Numbered from the stretch's first letter, positions 1-13,149 are shown. The stretch: 64,000 nt of DNA from Trichoplusia ni (GCF_003590095.1 NC_039483.1:16430001-16494000); one strand, 5' to 3'. Program-made: numbers and translations. Notes: generated by a model from the sequence alone, not told the origin.

Positions 1-1420
1 GCCTTGCAATCGTGCTTATTTTTTGCAAAAGATTTGTGTGGGTGTGTAATATTTTTTTTGATTTTTGTAATCATCACATTATGTCTGAATTTTTTGCGAA
101 TCTTGATGAAGGATATCAGACCCAAGGCTTTATAATAAAAAAAGTTAAATCTAGCATAAAACCAGAAAAAAAAATGTTTTCTGTCGTCTGTTTCTTGTTG
201 TCTGTTTGAAATAATTTAATTAAAAAAATACTTAAATTCTGTATTGTACGCCTTGAGGGTTTCGACAACGTCATTAATCCAAATTAAAGAAATAATTCTA
301 ATACACAATTTAAAGAATACTATTAAGTAATCGATAAAAAACCTTGCTGCTTTCATAATTAGTATCACATTATCATTTAAATTCTTTGAAAATTAGTGCT
401 ACGGACATAAAAATGCGTTAGTCATGACTTTTGCCATAGAACAACGACATTTTCCTCAAATAATGGATAGTTATAAAAAATAGTAAACCATAATTTGAAG
501 GTTGTTTGATGCGTTTTTGCTCGTCCTAAATGCGCTTGCAGTTAATGACACGGTAAAGATTTTCCGTATAAACATAATATACTATGTTGAAAAAGACAAA
601 TTACATTATAATAGGTCTTTTTTTACCTTTATATTTTTATTAACTAAGTTTCACCCTTTGGCGTTCAACTTCCTTTTTAGTTACTGTATCAAAGTTTAAT
701 AAATATGTAATATAGGTAATCAGATGGTCCAAAATAAAAAAGAACTCCTGGTACACCAAATCAATGTATTTTTAATGCCCTAATGTATGTTTTATAACGC
801 ATTACATTCGGCCAGTAGGGCCTTTTTTCTATATATTCATGGCACCTGTGCATTAATTACTATTCGATCAGATTTCGATGATTTCTTTACAAAAAACGTA
901 GTTTTGTATCAGTTTAAAATATTTATCGTTAGCAGATCCCGGTCATAAATATTTTGTAATGGTTTCTGAGTAAAGCAACCTCAAATGCTTCAGAGGGAAA
1001 CCCAAACTTTTGTTCCAGCTTCTCATGAAAAATAATAACGATTTATTCTAGTCTTCTACTAATTATAAATATTCCAATGTTGTTGCTTATTTGATATTTT
1101 TCCAATCAAATTAATTCTAGTTACAATCAACAAGAACACTAGTACCAAAGTTAACTTAAAATATGTTACTAAGTGTAATTTAACTAATGACCTCTTAAGT
1201 AATCATTATAAATTATTTTTTATTACAATTAAGCACTGCACTAACTGTAGTCGTAAAGTAATGCCGACAGTATTACGTCACTTTAGTTCAATATTGATTT
1301 TTAAGACAGTGACATGCTTTGATAAATATTATTTTATAATTTAACTGTCCTCTTTTAAATGCAAATAGCGTGGTATGACTTCGGTGTACTTATAATTACT
1401 ATATAGATCCCCCAAAACAG

Positions 1421-1513
1421 AGGGCCTATTGCCAAGTCTTAAAGCAATTTTATTGCGTGTGGAAGAGAGATGCCGCTATACGCCCTATATTGCGCTGTCA
1501 CGCTCCCACAACC
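1421..1513. repeat. Short dispersed repeat of about 93 bp
   Basis: One end reads agggcctattgc and the other gctcccacaacc. A reverse-oriented copy of nearly the same length lies at 42198-42291. Partial copies are at 7414-7480 (reverse) and about 27661-27754 (same orientation), and the first end alone recurs at 47869. No coding potential and no obvious terminal inverted repeats. Family not recognised by name. Confidence 0.5.
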
Positions 1514-1796
1514 TTAATAACATTAATTTTAAAACATGCAACCGACTTTAAACAAAAAGACAAAGCCAGATTGATGAAATTGTAATGGGATAAAAATGAC
1601 AGCTATTTGCCGCTCAATGGAAAAGCATCAACAAAGTTTTATTATCCAGTACCAAGTTCTGAAGTAAGAAACATAAAAATATGCAGGCGAATTGAGAACA
1701 TCCTCCTTTTTATTTTTTAAAGTTGTTTGAATATTTTTTAGCCAGTCAAGTATATACAGGGAAAAAATTATAAGTCAGGGATAGTTACGTCAAAAG

Positions 1797-1870
1797 CCTA
1801 GTTGGTAAAGCGATTGGCGCGCATAGCCTGGAGTTGCTGGTTCAAGCACTGTCTGAAGTTTGAATGATTT
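1797..1870 (+). repeat. tRNA-like SINE head fragment
   Basis: A box-A-like segment (tagttggtaaag) is followed about 40 bases later by a box-B-like ctggttcaagc. This is the spacing of the internal RNA polymerase III promoter of tRNA-derived SINEs. No complete tRNA cloverleaf is apparent, so it is called a degenerate SINE head rather than a tRNA gene. Confidence 0.35.
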
Positions 1871-2970
1871 TTATTGTAATGAATTGTAAACATTTTTTCT
1901 GATGCTCTACTTTGAATAAGTAAGTAGGTACGGTAACAATTTTGCCATCAGTTCGAAGGGAAAAAGCTGTTTTTTAGCTTCATCTTACAATGCTTAAGAT
2001 GTATGTAACAGCCTACTTTCAGTTTAACTGGCATTTAATTAGGTATTTAATAATATCCATAGTAACTGCTAACGCCATCTATCGAATAATAATATTTTTC
2101 TAAAATGTATGAAAGCTATTTCAAAATGCCTTACGCAGTCTGTGAAATTTTATCATTACTTCTTTCAATGCCAAATACAATTATCATGAGAAGAATCTCG
2201 TCAGACAAAGTTTAAATGACGCCTGCAAATTTTAGGTAACTTTTATGAAAAAATAGTTTCGAATTAGAAACCAAATAAATTAGTGCATCAAATTATGATT
2301 TATATCATTACAATTAGTGTAATACTGTATTATTTAAAAAATCCCAATTTGTGTAATGATTGGTAAGTAATCGCTAATATGGATATTTAAAAACTACATT
2401 TAATTTATAATAATGAGTTTCCTGAAATAAAGTTATTTGCAACTCAGCATTGTTGCGGGTTTTGGATACATAAATTTAATTTAACAACCTGATTAATGAA
2501 TACGCCTTACTTTGTAAAACGGTCTTTCTTTTCATAAAACATAATCGTATACCGAAATACTCTTGACCAAATAGTTTACATATTATTAGATTCTTACACT
2601 TCGTAACGAAAAAAAGAAATGAATCATCGAGTGAGACTTTGGTGAAAGTAATAAAAAAGCGAAACTTCGGTCAAAAGTATTTCGATAATATTTAGGTAAT
2701 GTCATACATTACGTCTAGCAAAATTGTCTTTAAATTCTAAATTAAAATAAAACAATTAATCAGTTTTGATATATTTCTTACTTTAATTAAATATTTTGTA
2801 AGTCTATGTTTTTGGCAAGTCAATCATAGTAAAGCAAATACATATCAAACAATATTATTACGCGGTGAAGCTGAGAAACGAGGAAATGGTTTGCCTTAGA
2901 TTAGCGCAAAACCTAAGTCACGATATTTTGTGCACTGTAGATTTCCATAACATATAAGCTAATTATAAAT

Positions 2971-3200
2971 AGTCTTGGTAGCATTGTGGTTTATACGTAA
3001 GGATTTGTATACATGAGATGCAGGTTCGATTCCAATGCAGACTTTTTCAAAGTTATGTTTACTTTTTAATTATTCAAAGACGACTGGCGAACGTCCAAGG
3101 AAAACATCATGAGGAATCCTGAAGTCTGAAATCACTAACCCGCAGTAAGCTGTTGGTGAAACACTAAACTTCCTCTTTATGGGAATGAGCCCAGGAGTGA
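2971..3200 (+). repeat. tRNA-derived SINE-like fragment
   Basis: The segment starts with a degenerate tRNA-like head, with box B ggttcgattcc at 3023-3033. It continues into a body (aaaacatcatgagg, then aatcactaacccgca) that resembles the common tail of lepidopteran SINEs. A related stretch with tgtgaggaaacc occurs near 62094. Decayed, with no coding potential. Confidence 0.5.
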
Positions 3201-3447
3201 AACATTAATATTCTGATTTTTACTATGAGCTGAGTCTCTCATCCTTTATTTTTAACGGCGGCAGCTTTCGATAGTGCCAGCTCATAGCTAGCTATTATTA
3301 CTAGATGATGAGTGACTTTACCACACAAGGGTCTTCTTCGATAAACATGATTCGTACTGGTACATCAGATCACTGAACGTCAAAGGGTTACTGACTAAAC
3401 TTAGTTCTAAAATGTCTTGAGTATTCGTAGTCCTACCCGAAAACGGT

Positions 3448-3453
3448 TTTATT
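3448..3453 (-). terminator. Candidate polyadenylation signal, gene A
   Basis: AATAAA on the minus strand, 27 bases beyond the gene A stop codon. A second AATAAA at 3245-3250 would give a more usual 3' UTR of about 250 nt. Which is used cannot be told from sequence alone. Confidence 0.3.
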
Positions 3454-3479
3454 ATAATCTAGGTATGTATCTCATCCAT

Positions 3480-6400
3480 CTACTGCCCCACACTTAACCG
3501 CTTTCCTTGGCGTGGATTGGCTTGAATTTTCGTTTTCAAATCATCATTCTTCTTTGGCTTAGCCTTGATGTACGTCTCGTAGTAAAATTGACTGAACATG
3601 TAGAAAATTAATCCGGTGTTCGCGATGATGAACAAGTGAACCCCTTTAGGATAATTGCAGTGGGAATTGTATAAAGCCATTGCGTTGTGGAAAATCACGA
3701 TCACGAATTGGATCTGAAACAAAAAAAGAATAAATTGGTACAGCACCAAACTTGTAAATAATCATCGGGTATAAGATATAGTCAGTATACCTTGTGTCAG
3801 TCGAAGCTATGCATTTTAAATAATATGAAAAACATGAGAATTCTCATGTCACATCGTTAGTTACACGAAACTTCATGTAGGCCTGAGAATCTAGGCCTAT
3901 GTATTTTCATACCCCTGTGTGATAAGGGTTGTTTTTTCTTTGACAGGTGTAGACAAAACAAAGCAAGAAATATTTAAACAACGCATCAACTTTTGCGGCG
4001 CCAGCCAGTACATATTTAGACAAATTTAGCTAGATATCCAAGTTACATCATGTCTACATTTCTGACACTTCCAACAAAATTTTGTGAAACGAATACAAAT
4101 ATTTCTTACCAATTGTATTAGGGTCAGATACCTCTTCCACCAGAGATACTTCTGGTATTGAGGGCCCAAACCCGCAACGAAGTAGTACGAATACATGATC
4201 ACGTGGACGAAGGAGTTTAAGGTCCCGACCAAGACAATTGGACCAACTGAAAAACAAGGAACATAGGTGTTAAATACTTGCTGAAGTATGGTATGGCTTT
4301 ATGTACGGCTATGGTTAATAAAAATAAAAATCTCCTAATAATGGCTTCTTAAAGAAGCTACTTGCAAACTACCAGCGAAATTTACATAAAAATACGTATT
4401 GCAGAATTGACGATCAAATTTTCAATATCAATGGATATACAGTTGATTTAACAAGAAAGAGGTTTATTAAAATATATTTTTCGAATTACCTGGGAAATAC
4501 TTAGTGACGAACCATCCAAAAGCGACGACAATGGAGTGGTGGAATAAATGTAGAGTTGAGATTTGTCTGCTCTTCTTTCTAAACACGAAGAATATGGTAT
4601 CCAGGAGTTCTGTGATCTTCGCGAAGAAATATAGCCAAGTGTGGTTTGCAGTCTGTAACGTGAAATTTCGAGATTTAATTGACATATATCTATATCCAGC
4701 AACGATGACAATTTTATTATGAAAGGCAACATAAATCGTTGTTTAGCGTCTAACTTATCTTAGCCTTTAGCTCAATCTTCCTTCAATTCTAGGTTCCATC
4801 AATTATAAGTTTATCCAGTCTTTGTAAATATTTTTTTCTTAGCATTGTGTTTTTTTATAGTTTTAGTGGAAAGCTCACAAGAAAATTAAAAGATATTTGC
4901 AGAGTTAGAATACTGTTAAACGTTATTTGTTTTTGTTTCTAAATATTCATTTTCTTTTAATCTTACCGCAACAATACGATCGTCCATGGAGTCAGTTACA
5001 GGATCGCAGATAAAATTGTACTCTTTTGAAAATAAATAACGGATACCCTGAAAATAAAAATATAATAAGATAAGTTGAATGTTATATTCGCAGCCCTAAT
5101 GAGAACTAGTTTTTCATTCGAGTTTGCCAAATTTCCATTCCAGCTGAGCAGAAAGGAGAGACTGACGCGTAACGATTACAAATAAGTATGTCTCTCACCT
5201 CGCGCCTCGGCTCGTCTCGTCTCGACAAAATATTTTCATCTTTATTGCGTTATTATAAGAATTAATTTATAATGCAGGTATGTAGTTACTTATAAACAGA
5301 CATCTTAATTTTGATGTTTACCAATTAAAAAAAGAACTCATTCCTTTAGTAAAGCAGGGGCACATAATTTTATATAGTGTTGTCATGTGACTCTAGAGTA
5401 GATTTATCGATAAAAATATTAATTTATACCTCAAAAGTTATCGATAAAGTTACAAATAATTTTTAAAACTTCAAATAACTCTAATTCAGATTATTTATAT
5501 ATTTAAGCAAAATATGAATTCCTATTAATTAGTGAAAAGTTTCTCATCGTTTACCATTACTGTGATTTTAAAATTAATCAATTTCACTTACCGCTTTAAC
5601 TAACACGATACTTAATACTACTTGGAATATGTTGTACAGCATGATAGGATACTTCAAGGTGTAAGCTGGCCGGTCCTTCATGAATCTGGGTCCATAGTTT
5701 GTACAGAACTTCAAGTAAGCTACTACTATAAGTACGATTAAAGATGGACTCGACATCAACGGTAAATCCTTCGTTCTTATGTCTGTAAACAAAAAAGCAC
5801 TTGTGATAATATACATAACAAGTATATGTTATTAGCTATGACTAATCGTAACTAGTCTAACTTTAAAAGGCACCTTTTTAAGTAATAAAGTACTTATACA
5901 GGTGTCAAATAAACGCTGCATTAGACAATATTGTGAGCCGTTTCGCTTTCCCTTCTATAACAGTCCTATGTAAAAGGGTATTGAGCTGGATACATAATAC
6001 CTATAATTTACTTTTCTATTACTATTGCGAATTATCGTTATCGAAGGAAAGTCTTCGATTAATGGCGTTAACTTCACTGTTATGACAGTACTAGCTGTTG
6101 CCCGCGACTTCGTCCCCGTAGGTAGAAGATATAAATTATGATTTAGGTATACCTGCCCGGTTTTTTTTTCACATTTTCCATTGTATCTTAGCTCCTATTA
6201 GTCGCAGCGTGATGGTTTATAGCCTAAAGCCTTCCTCAATTAATGCTATTTTAACACAAAAATAATTTTTCAATTTGGACCACTAGTTCCTGAGATTAGC
6301 GCGTTCAAACAAACAAACAAACTCTTTCGCTTTATATATTAGTATAGATATAGATAGATAAGTGACGTGCAGCCTGTGTTGTTTATGCAAATAATACTCA

Positions 6401-8473
6401 AGCTTTTTTATAGGGACCACAAACACATTTCTATCATGGAAAGATCAGCAGGGCCATCATCCTCGACACTACAAAACTTAGGGGTCTTTATTAAGAACGC
6501 AATGGAAGCCAATTTCAAGTGGTATATGAAGTACAAGTTTAGGTGGTCAATATCATAACACAAATCACGCGAATTTAAGTCTAGTTTTCTGATTTAGCGT
6601 GGTTGGTTTTAGATCAGATCGGAGGTGTCGATAGTTAAACAACCCTAAAAAAATGAGGGAAAAAACAAAAATAAAATATCGACAGTTTTAGTTCATCACT
6701 ACTAATGAAGTAGACATCAACTTTGAATTGCAAATATATACAAAGTCACGTTATTCAATGTCTTCAGTTTGACGTTATTAACAATAATAATTTAACATAC
6801 GTAATTAAACACTACGCTTATAATAAATATTTATTTTGCTTTCTTGTAGTTTTCCCATATGAGAGTTTCCTACTCATTTTTCATGAACAAATTTTACAGG
6901 TTATAAGTAAACGAATAACTTATGTATACCTATATATGTATATAGGTATATATATGTTAACAATCTTTATATCATGTTAGTAGGTGCCATAATTTAGTAC
7001 ATTTGTTATTTAAATTTCAGTAAATACTTGACTATTTCACCTCTATCCAAGTGTTAATTTATCAATCGTTTCTAATTATTTTATGTCGTCAAAGAAAACC
7101 CAAATAGTAATGTTATAGCTAAATAGGTACCCGAACCTTCAATAGATATAAAAACACTAGTTTTTGCCAATGGCTCCGCTTGGTACGAATCGAAAATGAT
7201 CACACGGGGACAAAAAATGGGGATAAAAACTGCAGTAAGCAACGAAAGTTAATGTAAAAAAATATTTTTTTAACTACAAAACACCTTCACCCAATGATAC
7301 GGGACAAGTGTGTTTATATAGATATTGTTAGTCGACATTGAGCTATTTCTGAAATCATTCTTATTTTTGTAATCAGTCTCATTTCTGAATTAAGGTCTTG
7401 GTGCCAGCCAAGTGGTTGTGGAAGAGTGACAGCGCATTATACAGAGTAAAGCACTGTCTCTTTTCTACAACTGGAATAATAGAACTTTTACACGCAATGT
7501 AAACTCGCTAGGGTAGCGTCAATCTAAATGTCATAAATTAATGTTTTGTCTTGTCTGTTTGTATATCACCTGCGTAGCGCACGACGTGGCGACAGTGACA
7601 TTGATCGCCCTTAAAAGTGTATTATTATACGTGATGCTTTCTTTAGTAATTCATCGTTTTTCGGCCATTATTAGTAAAACTTGTATAGTCATCTTAGCCT
7701 TTTCCCAACTATGTTGGAGTCGGCTCTCTTTAACCTCTGCACAATACCCCTTAATAGATTGGTTGTCAGACATTAAAGCTTCAAGCTTCAACTTCAAATA
7801 AATACACGGACCCACAATGAAAATGCTTTCCAAAACACGAAGGTGCTCATTATGACATAAATAGCCACTAATCCACGGACCGACCGTATCAAGCACTGCT
7901 TAACCTGTAATCGATCATCTTGTGCAGTTGTAGCTTAGCTACGACTCGTTATTAAATAAGTAAAATCTCTATGGGATATGATTATTTTGATGCGGGATAA
8001 CAAATTAGTTTCAGGATGCAATGTGAAATGGCTTCTTCACAACGAACCATATTTTGTGCAAGTAAGCGTTGACACAATTGTTTTTGTACACTGTCATGGC
8101 ATGACGCGGCAGAATACAAACAATCAGGGTTTAAGGGACCAACTTAACATGAGTTTAAACAATTTATATCAATAAAACATATAAATTATTATTATCTGAA
8201 ATTAGTAATTTGAAATCCAAGTGATTATAATATTGGGGCTGTTGTTGTTAATTTAATTAACATTGGTACTTTAAAAGAATAACATTACCTACGTAATTAT
8301 GACCTTTGCCCAGAAGCAACACACGAAATAGGTTAGGTTATATACCTATATACAATTATAATAATATAAATAGATGAAAAGAAAACAAGAATAACAATAA
8401 TATCATAAATACCTGCTAAATCATTCATAAGGTAGTCGTATGTCCCAACTATACTGTCGATTACACCCGCCAT
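3480..8473 (-). CDS. ELOVL family very-long-chain fatty-acid elongase (gene A), 288 aa
   Basis: Multi-exon gene read on the minus strand. Coding exons are 8473-8413, 5782-5592, 5047-4967, 4652-4490, 4246-4110 and 3713-3480 (TAG stop). All introns are GT-AG, with phases 1,0,0,1,0. The start MAGVIDSIV matches gene B (MAGLLDSLV). Family motifs: KITELLDT (123-130), the catalytic histidine box HLFHH (146-150), HVIMYSYY (180-187) and TLIQLIQ (207-213), among several hydrophobic membrane segments. ELO proteins are ER membrane 3-ketoacyl-CoA synthases that condense malonyl-CoA with a long acyl-CoA. Oddities: the usual GGH after the third intron is VGP (166-168), and exon 3 is strongly diverged, with CDPVTDS where the paralogs have CQPVDYS-like sequence. 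The tail (...RLSVGQ) has no dilysine retrieval signal. It is the most diverged of the four copies, yet all frames are intact. Confidence 0.95.
6088..6352 (+). mobile_element. Dispersed retroposon-like repeat in gene A intron 1
   Basis: The element runs from gttgcccgcgacttcgtcc to a tail reading tttatatattagtatagat, with an internal caaacaaacaaac stretch. An inverted copy is at 46262-46500 and a more diverged one at 60486-60955, so it is an interspersed family. This kind of sequence is very common in lepidopteran introns. No protein remains. The class (SINE/LINE tail or Helitron-like) is not settled here. Confidence 0.65.
7686..7935 (-). mobile_element. 5S-rRNA-derived SINE, diverged and internally deleted copy
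   Basis: On the minus strand this has a 5S-rRNA-like head (acaggttaagc, then ggtcggtccgtgga). A shortened body follows, ending with the conserved cccaactatgttgg tail (plus-strand sense). It matches the better-preserved copy at 27822-28156 at both ends but lacks part of the centre. It sits in intron 1 of gene A. No protein is expected. Confidence 0.65.
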
Positions 8474-9935
8474 CTTTGCAAATCTTCCTGTACTTTTATA
8501 ATAAATCTATTTATTTCTTTTATTTAACCTAAATATAAATATTACTAGCACTAAGCCTACTACTTTCGCCCACTCAACCTGCCAACCTAAATAAAGTATA
8601 CACAAAGAAATTAAAAGTTAATTGCTAATTCTTATTAACGCGTATGTAAATAAGTATAATTTATTCGTCGTTTTGACGTGATTTGCAATAATTATGTGAA
8701 ACAAAGTAATCGATTTATTATTTCCTTAATCGTTCCGTACATAATATTTTTTAAGCCGACAGAAAAGAATATTTCGAGATAATTTTATCGGCTACATTCC
8801 TTACGTTGCAGTCACAAGTATGTTTATTTACACATCTTTATGTAAACAATTTTACTGTAATAAATGTTCTATCACTGAACTCCTCTTAAACGGCTAACGG
8901 ACAGATTTGTTTTTTTTTATGGGTTGCAGTGTTGCCTTGACGGTTTACAAGACGTGGACAACGAATGTCGAACCCACTAGTATTATATGTATAAATCACA
9001 AACGCATATTAATATAAAACTAATACTCCACCCGCTGCTATGACCGTGCGCTTTTTATTATAGAATTATAATTATTTTAGTCAAAGACATTTCAAAGTAA
9101 AACATTATTTGTCTCGAAAACTCAATGCAGTGAAACCGTCAAATGATGATGATGAGCCGAGCTTAAAAAGTCTGCATACCAAAAAGCCATTATAAATTAT
9201 TTCTACGACAAAAGTTATCGCTATGACCTGGGATGGAGATTTGGGATAGAATCGGATATCAAATACGAGAGTTATTTTCACAAGTATCGAATCTGCTAGT
9301 GTACAAAAGTAGCCTTCTCAAAAAGTCACGTGACTTCGATTTTTCCCTTCATTGAGCTATTCAGTCAGCATTAGTACTTGTAAAATGCTGCTTATCTAGG
9401 AGAGCCGGTGATATAGAAAAATAATGCGCGATTTATAAAAAACAAAAACAAATTGGACAGACACCTAGCTATAACCAACGGCAATGAAGAGCAAACAATG
9501 ATTAAAAAAGTTTCCGTCATCCCAAATCTAGGGTTGATCGATCAGAGCTAGATATTTCCATAAGTTGTTTTAAAAATAATGTAAGCATTATAATCTAAGT
9601 TAAAATCTAAATTAAAGAATTGATTGACGACCAAGGAACCCCTTTGCCAAGAATGTTGTTCTCATCCATATTAAACTTTCGACAAGAACGTAATACTCAT
9701 TCATATTAATTTTTTCATAAACACTACCTGAAACGGACCAACAGATATCATTATAAATTAGTAAAATGGTCTTGAACTATTTTCTTTGGAAATATATTGA
9801 GGTCTTGTTTATAATGAAACACATTTTTTACACGATGCCTGAACTATTGACCCTCTTTATTGATGTCAGACTAAAAGTCCAATGTCTGAACATTTAACTT
9901 ATTTTGACCACTAATTGACAATAGGCAAGTGTTAG

Positions 9936-10345
9936 ATGTTTTTTGTAGTTGTCTGGAACAACATACAATTTTTTTATGCTCAACGGCAGAAAAACGGTAG
10001 TGGAAAGATAATTGAGAGGATTTTACCATGCAGCGGGGCCAAGAATGGCTTATCAAGAATGTCAGATTCTTTTTGGTCCGATGGTGTAATGTGGCTTCAC
10101 ATTGAGGACCAGGAAGCTAATAGAAATAACAAGGTTAAACTGACAGCCTACCACCACTTCGAAAAGAGTTTTAATTGAGATAGTGGAACAGTGCACTACA
10201 GACATCTCACTTTAACCGTTTTCGCTAGTCCACCATGAGAAGGAAGCGGGCTGACCTAAACGACACAGCCAGAACCTCATGCAATGGAGCGAAGCAAAAA
10301 TAGGTAGAGACGTCTGCACTCAACAATAGGGCAATAAGTACAGAC
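9936..10345 (+). pseudogene. Possible decayed RTE-like LINE C-terminal fragment
   Basis: The frame around 10240-10335 reads RADLNDTA and then VETSALNNRA. This loosely resembles the C-terminal W.DD...W..A..R..W..L.EA..QQW pattern of RTE-clade reverse transcriptases seen more clearly at 29944-30087. A stop codon interrupts it and the match is weak. The 80-codon open frame before it (9936-10178) is not recognised. A fortuitous open frame is the main alternative. Confidence 0.3.
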
Positions 10346-11883
10346 AACTAGATTTATGGACATATTATAAACAATGATTAAATAATTATTAACCTAGGTG
10401 ACCTCGCGTTTCTAACTGCAATTTATGTAAATTTTCTTTGCAGCTTGTTAGTATCATCGAAGTATTGAAGATTGAGCCAGGTTCTGCCTTGTAGTGATAT
10501 TTACGTTTTTAAAGTGCCAATAAAATCGCTGTAATAATCCTTTGTGAAAGGCAAGTGAAATGAAACAATCTCCTAGGTATTTATGTTAACACAATATCTT
10601 GGAGTAAGTATTGCTCTGGTTCAAACGCAGCCACGCCTGGTTAAGTTTTGAGGGCAATTTTATCGCAATGGGTACATTTCTACTACTAAGTAACTAACTA
10701 ATCTTTGTAGTATTTTTTTATTTTATTTAATTTAATACATATTACTTATGTGTTTATGTTGATACCCAGTAAAGTCCGCTCCTGACTTTCGAACAAGTCT
10801 TTCAATGCACGGGTAAACGGTTCCAGGATTATATAACATCCTTCAGTAAGTATAGAATAGAATATTTATTATACCCATTTCGATGTGAAATCTAGATTTA
10901 ATTAAGCACAGAGGTTTGGTGGGTTGTAGTCTTTAAGTGCTTTTCATAATTGTAAATTTATTGACAAATGTTAACAAAAAAAATAGAGCATCGATATATT
11001 GAAAATCGAGTATAAAAATGAAATTAAGGGTATGAAACTATTCATCAATTTACTTTTAAATTCACTTTTGACTTTTTAAAGAAAACAGTAAATTTTTCCA
11101 GTTGTTTTTCTAATAAACAGAGAGTTAAATTATAATATTTGACTTTGATTTAATATTTCCTACTTAATTATGTATTTGTTTTACATTTTGTAACTTCCTT
11201 GTTACCAGCCTACGTAATAGACATTCTACTGTTTACACAAAACATAACATGATACGGAAATTTGTCACACTTGTAAAACTAACACAAATACTACGATAGT
11301 AAAATAATTTAGATATCTTGTAAACCGGAGAAATGTTTTTTTTTTTGTCGTTTTTGGTAAATAGATTTCCACAATTTATTCAAATTGCTGATCCAAAATT
11401 ACCTCGCAGAACATCACTGTCGTCAAATTTTCCTCCTCATAATATACCATCAGACCCATCTATTAGATTGTCTGATAGTATATTATGTGTGGTAAGTATT
11501 TCAGTGGCCTCTAACTTTTTTTTAAGTCGGGATTTTTAGGACGGTTGAGAGATTTTTTTCAAGTTTCGCCAACGCGTCAGCTCATGACTTAATCTAAGAA
11601 TCCGATTGGTCCAAAACGTAATCGGGGAATCTAGATAAATATGCGTGCGTGAACGTTCCTTTTCTCCCAGTATACATCTCCACTTTCTAAGTATGACCCA
11701 TACTCACAAAAGTAACTTTAAAAATAATAACAAATGACCTGTCGTCTCCACTTTAAATTCTTGAACCTTTTATCATGTAAATGGCTTATTTATATCAATT
11801 AAGTGAATACAAAAAGTAATCGTTCGATCGTATCCTCTTTTTTCATTAGTACCTTGTAAATCGCAAGTATCCTTTCAATACTC

Positions 11884-11990
11884 AATACTCAATACGTTTA
11901 TTGCATTCCACAATGTGAACTTAGGTGGTAGGTACACAAGATACATTAGTTTTGGAGCATTGTGGGCCCTGTAGGGCAAACAAAAATAAG
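11884..11990. repeat. Retrotransposon 3'-tail-like repeat
   Basis: Contains acgtttattgcattccacaa and gcattgtgggccctgtaggg, a combination I associate with the 3' untranslated ends of common lepidopteran LINEs. No reverse transcriptase sequence is attached. It is bracketed by a pair of 15-bp inverted repeats about 211 bp apart. Confidence 0.45.
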
Positions 11991-12630
11991 AATTTGGAGG
12001 AGGGCTATTAATGACATTTTTAGTTTTACAATTAATAATAATATAGGTAAAGTATTTCTACAATTCTTATCTACCTAAACCTTGGTAAAGGATACTTGCG
12101 ACTTATAATTTAACATAATTATTATGTAGTTTTTATTTACAACTCAAAAAACACACTGTTTGCTGAACATTAAAAGGCAAGTAATATAGGAAAATTTATT
12201 TTGTTATTCTTCAAATTAATTTTTTTGCTACCACTGGCCTACGATTATTAAGACCGCAGTTTCTCTCACATTCAACTCTTTTCCTCGTAATTGTATATGC
12301 AGAACAAAATAAAACAAATTTTAATTTTAAATATTTTATTCATTTGGTACAAAGCTTTTTTTATCATACACTGTTGTCGCTGACATGAACATAATTATAA
12401 ATGAAACGAATTTCAGAATGTACTATTTTCAATAAAAAACATAATTAATGTTTTTATTTTTCATTTTATTAATGTTTCTTAATTAATTTGGAAAGCCCGG
12501 TGTATTTGAACTTTCGTTAGGTAGATTCACACATTTATATGCCAAAAGTGTCTTTGGCAGATAAATGATTATGAATACAGAAAGGTAAAGGGTATTTCTC
12601 ACAAAGACAGAATCAACTCCTATATCAATC

Positions 12631-12636
12631 TTTATT
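12631..12636 (-). terminator. Candidate polyadenylation signal, gene B
   Basis: First AATAAA on the minus strand beyond the gene B stop, about 515 nt downstream. A further candidate lies at 12335-12340 in an AT-rich context. The choice is uncertain. Confidence 0.25.
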
Positions 12637-12844
12637 ATGAGTAAAAGTTCCACGGCCATCTCTTAGAAGGAATATCATTCTAGTTGCGCGATCGTGGCAG
12701 TAGAATACGTTGTAGTATAGAGATCTCTCTCTTCGGCAATAATATAACTATGTATATTTCTATTAAACAAGGATCAATTTACCTTACATATAAATAATCA
12801 TTAATCTGCGTCTAAAGGCTGGTTGTTGTGTTTCAGAACCTAAG

Positions 12845-12990
12845 ATACTAGTGGTGACCCTGACTGCTTAACCGGAGGTCCAGGGTTCGATCTCCAGTTT
12901 TGGGTGAAGCATTTGTGTGACGAGCATTGGTTTTAGTGCCCAATGCCTCTAAAAGTAAACCCTTTGCTCTTATGAACGCAAGCAGTTGAA
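12845..12990 (+). repeat. tRNA-derived SINE fragment
   Basis: A box-B-like gggttcgatctcc follows a degenerate head. Beyond it is a body with gtgtgacgagcattgg and gtgcccaatgcc, which looks like other SINE bodies of this genome. No complete tRNA fold. Confidence 0.45.
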
Positions 12991-13149
12991 TATTGTGTCA
13001 GACCGTTTACAGAATTGAATAATCACCACGGGTACAGGAGGTTATCTCGAAAGCAATTCTTGATATAGAGATCATAGCTAAACCACATGTATAATTATAA
13101 TATGAACTAGAACATTAGAAATGTACTTCCTAAATATAAGTGCCTAACG

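Larger units (their letters stand above)
1..3479. other. Intergenic flank downstream of elongase gene A
   Basis: AT-rich sequence with no open frame that resembles a protein I recognise. It holds a short dispersed repeat (1421-1513), a tRNA-like SINE head (about 1797-1870) and a longer SINE-like fragment (2971-3200). The rest shows only AT-rich low-complexity sequence. The 3' end of gene A must lie in the right-hand part. Confidence 0.6.
8474..13149. other. Spacer between elongase genes A and B
   Basis: Contains the 5' flank of gene A and the 3' flank of gene B. No host exon was recognised. It holds a possible decayed LINE fragment (about 9936-10345), a LINE or SINE 3'-tail repeat (11884-11990) flanked by 15-bp inverted repeats (11861-11875 and 12087-12101), and a tRNA-like SINE fragment (12845-12990). 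The remainder is AT-rich sequence in which I see nothing. Confidence 0.55.

Noticed and set aside
3001..3040. Possible tRNA gene from ggttcgattcc
   Set aside because: No complete cloverleaf or acceptor stem; the downstream body identifies a SINE.
4054..4732. Several open frames in other phases and on the plus strand across 4026-4732
   Set aside because: They lie over exons 4 and 5 of gene A; only one frame carries the elongase motifs and joins to the other exons.
6919..6960. AT-rich tatata run that could suggest an array
   Set aside because: Simple low-complexity sequence without regular repeat units or spacers; no CRISPR-type structure exists in the window.
8494..8500. TATAAAA on the minus strand near gene A
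   Set aside because: Only about 20 bases upstream of the ATG, too close to place transcription start before the start codon.
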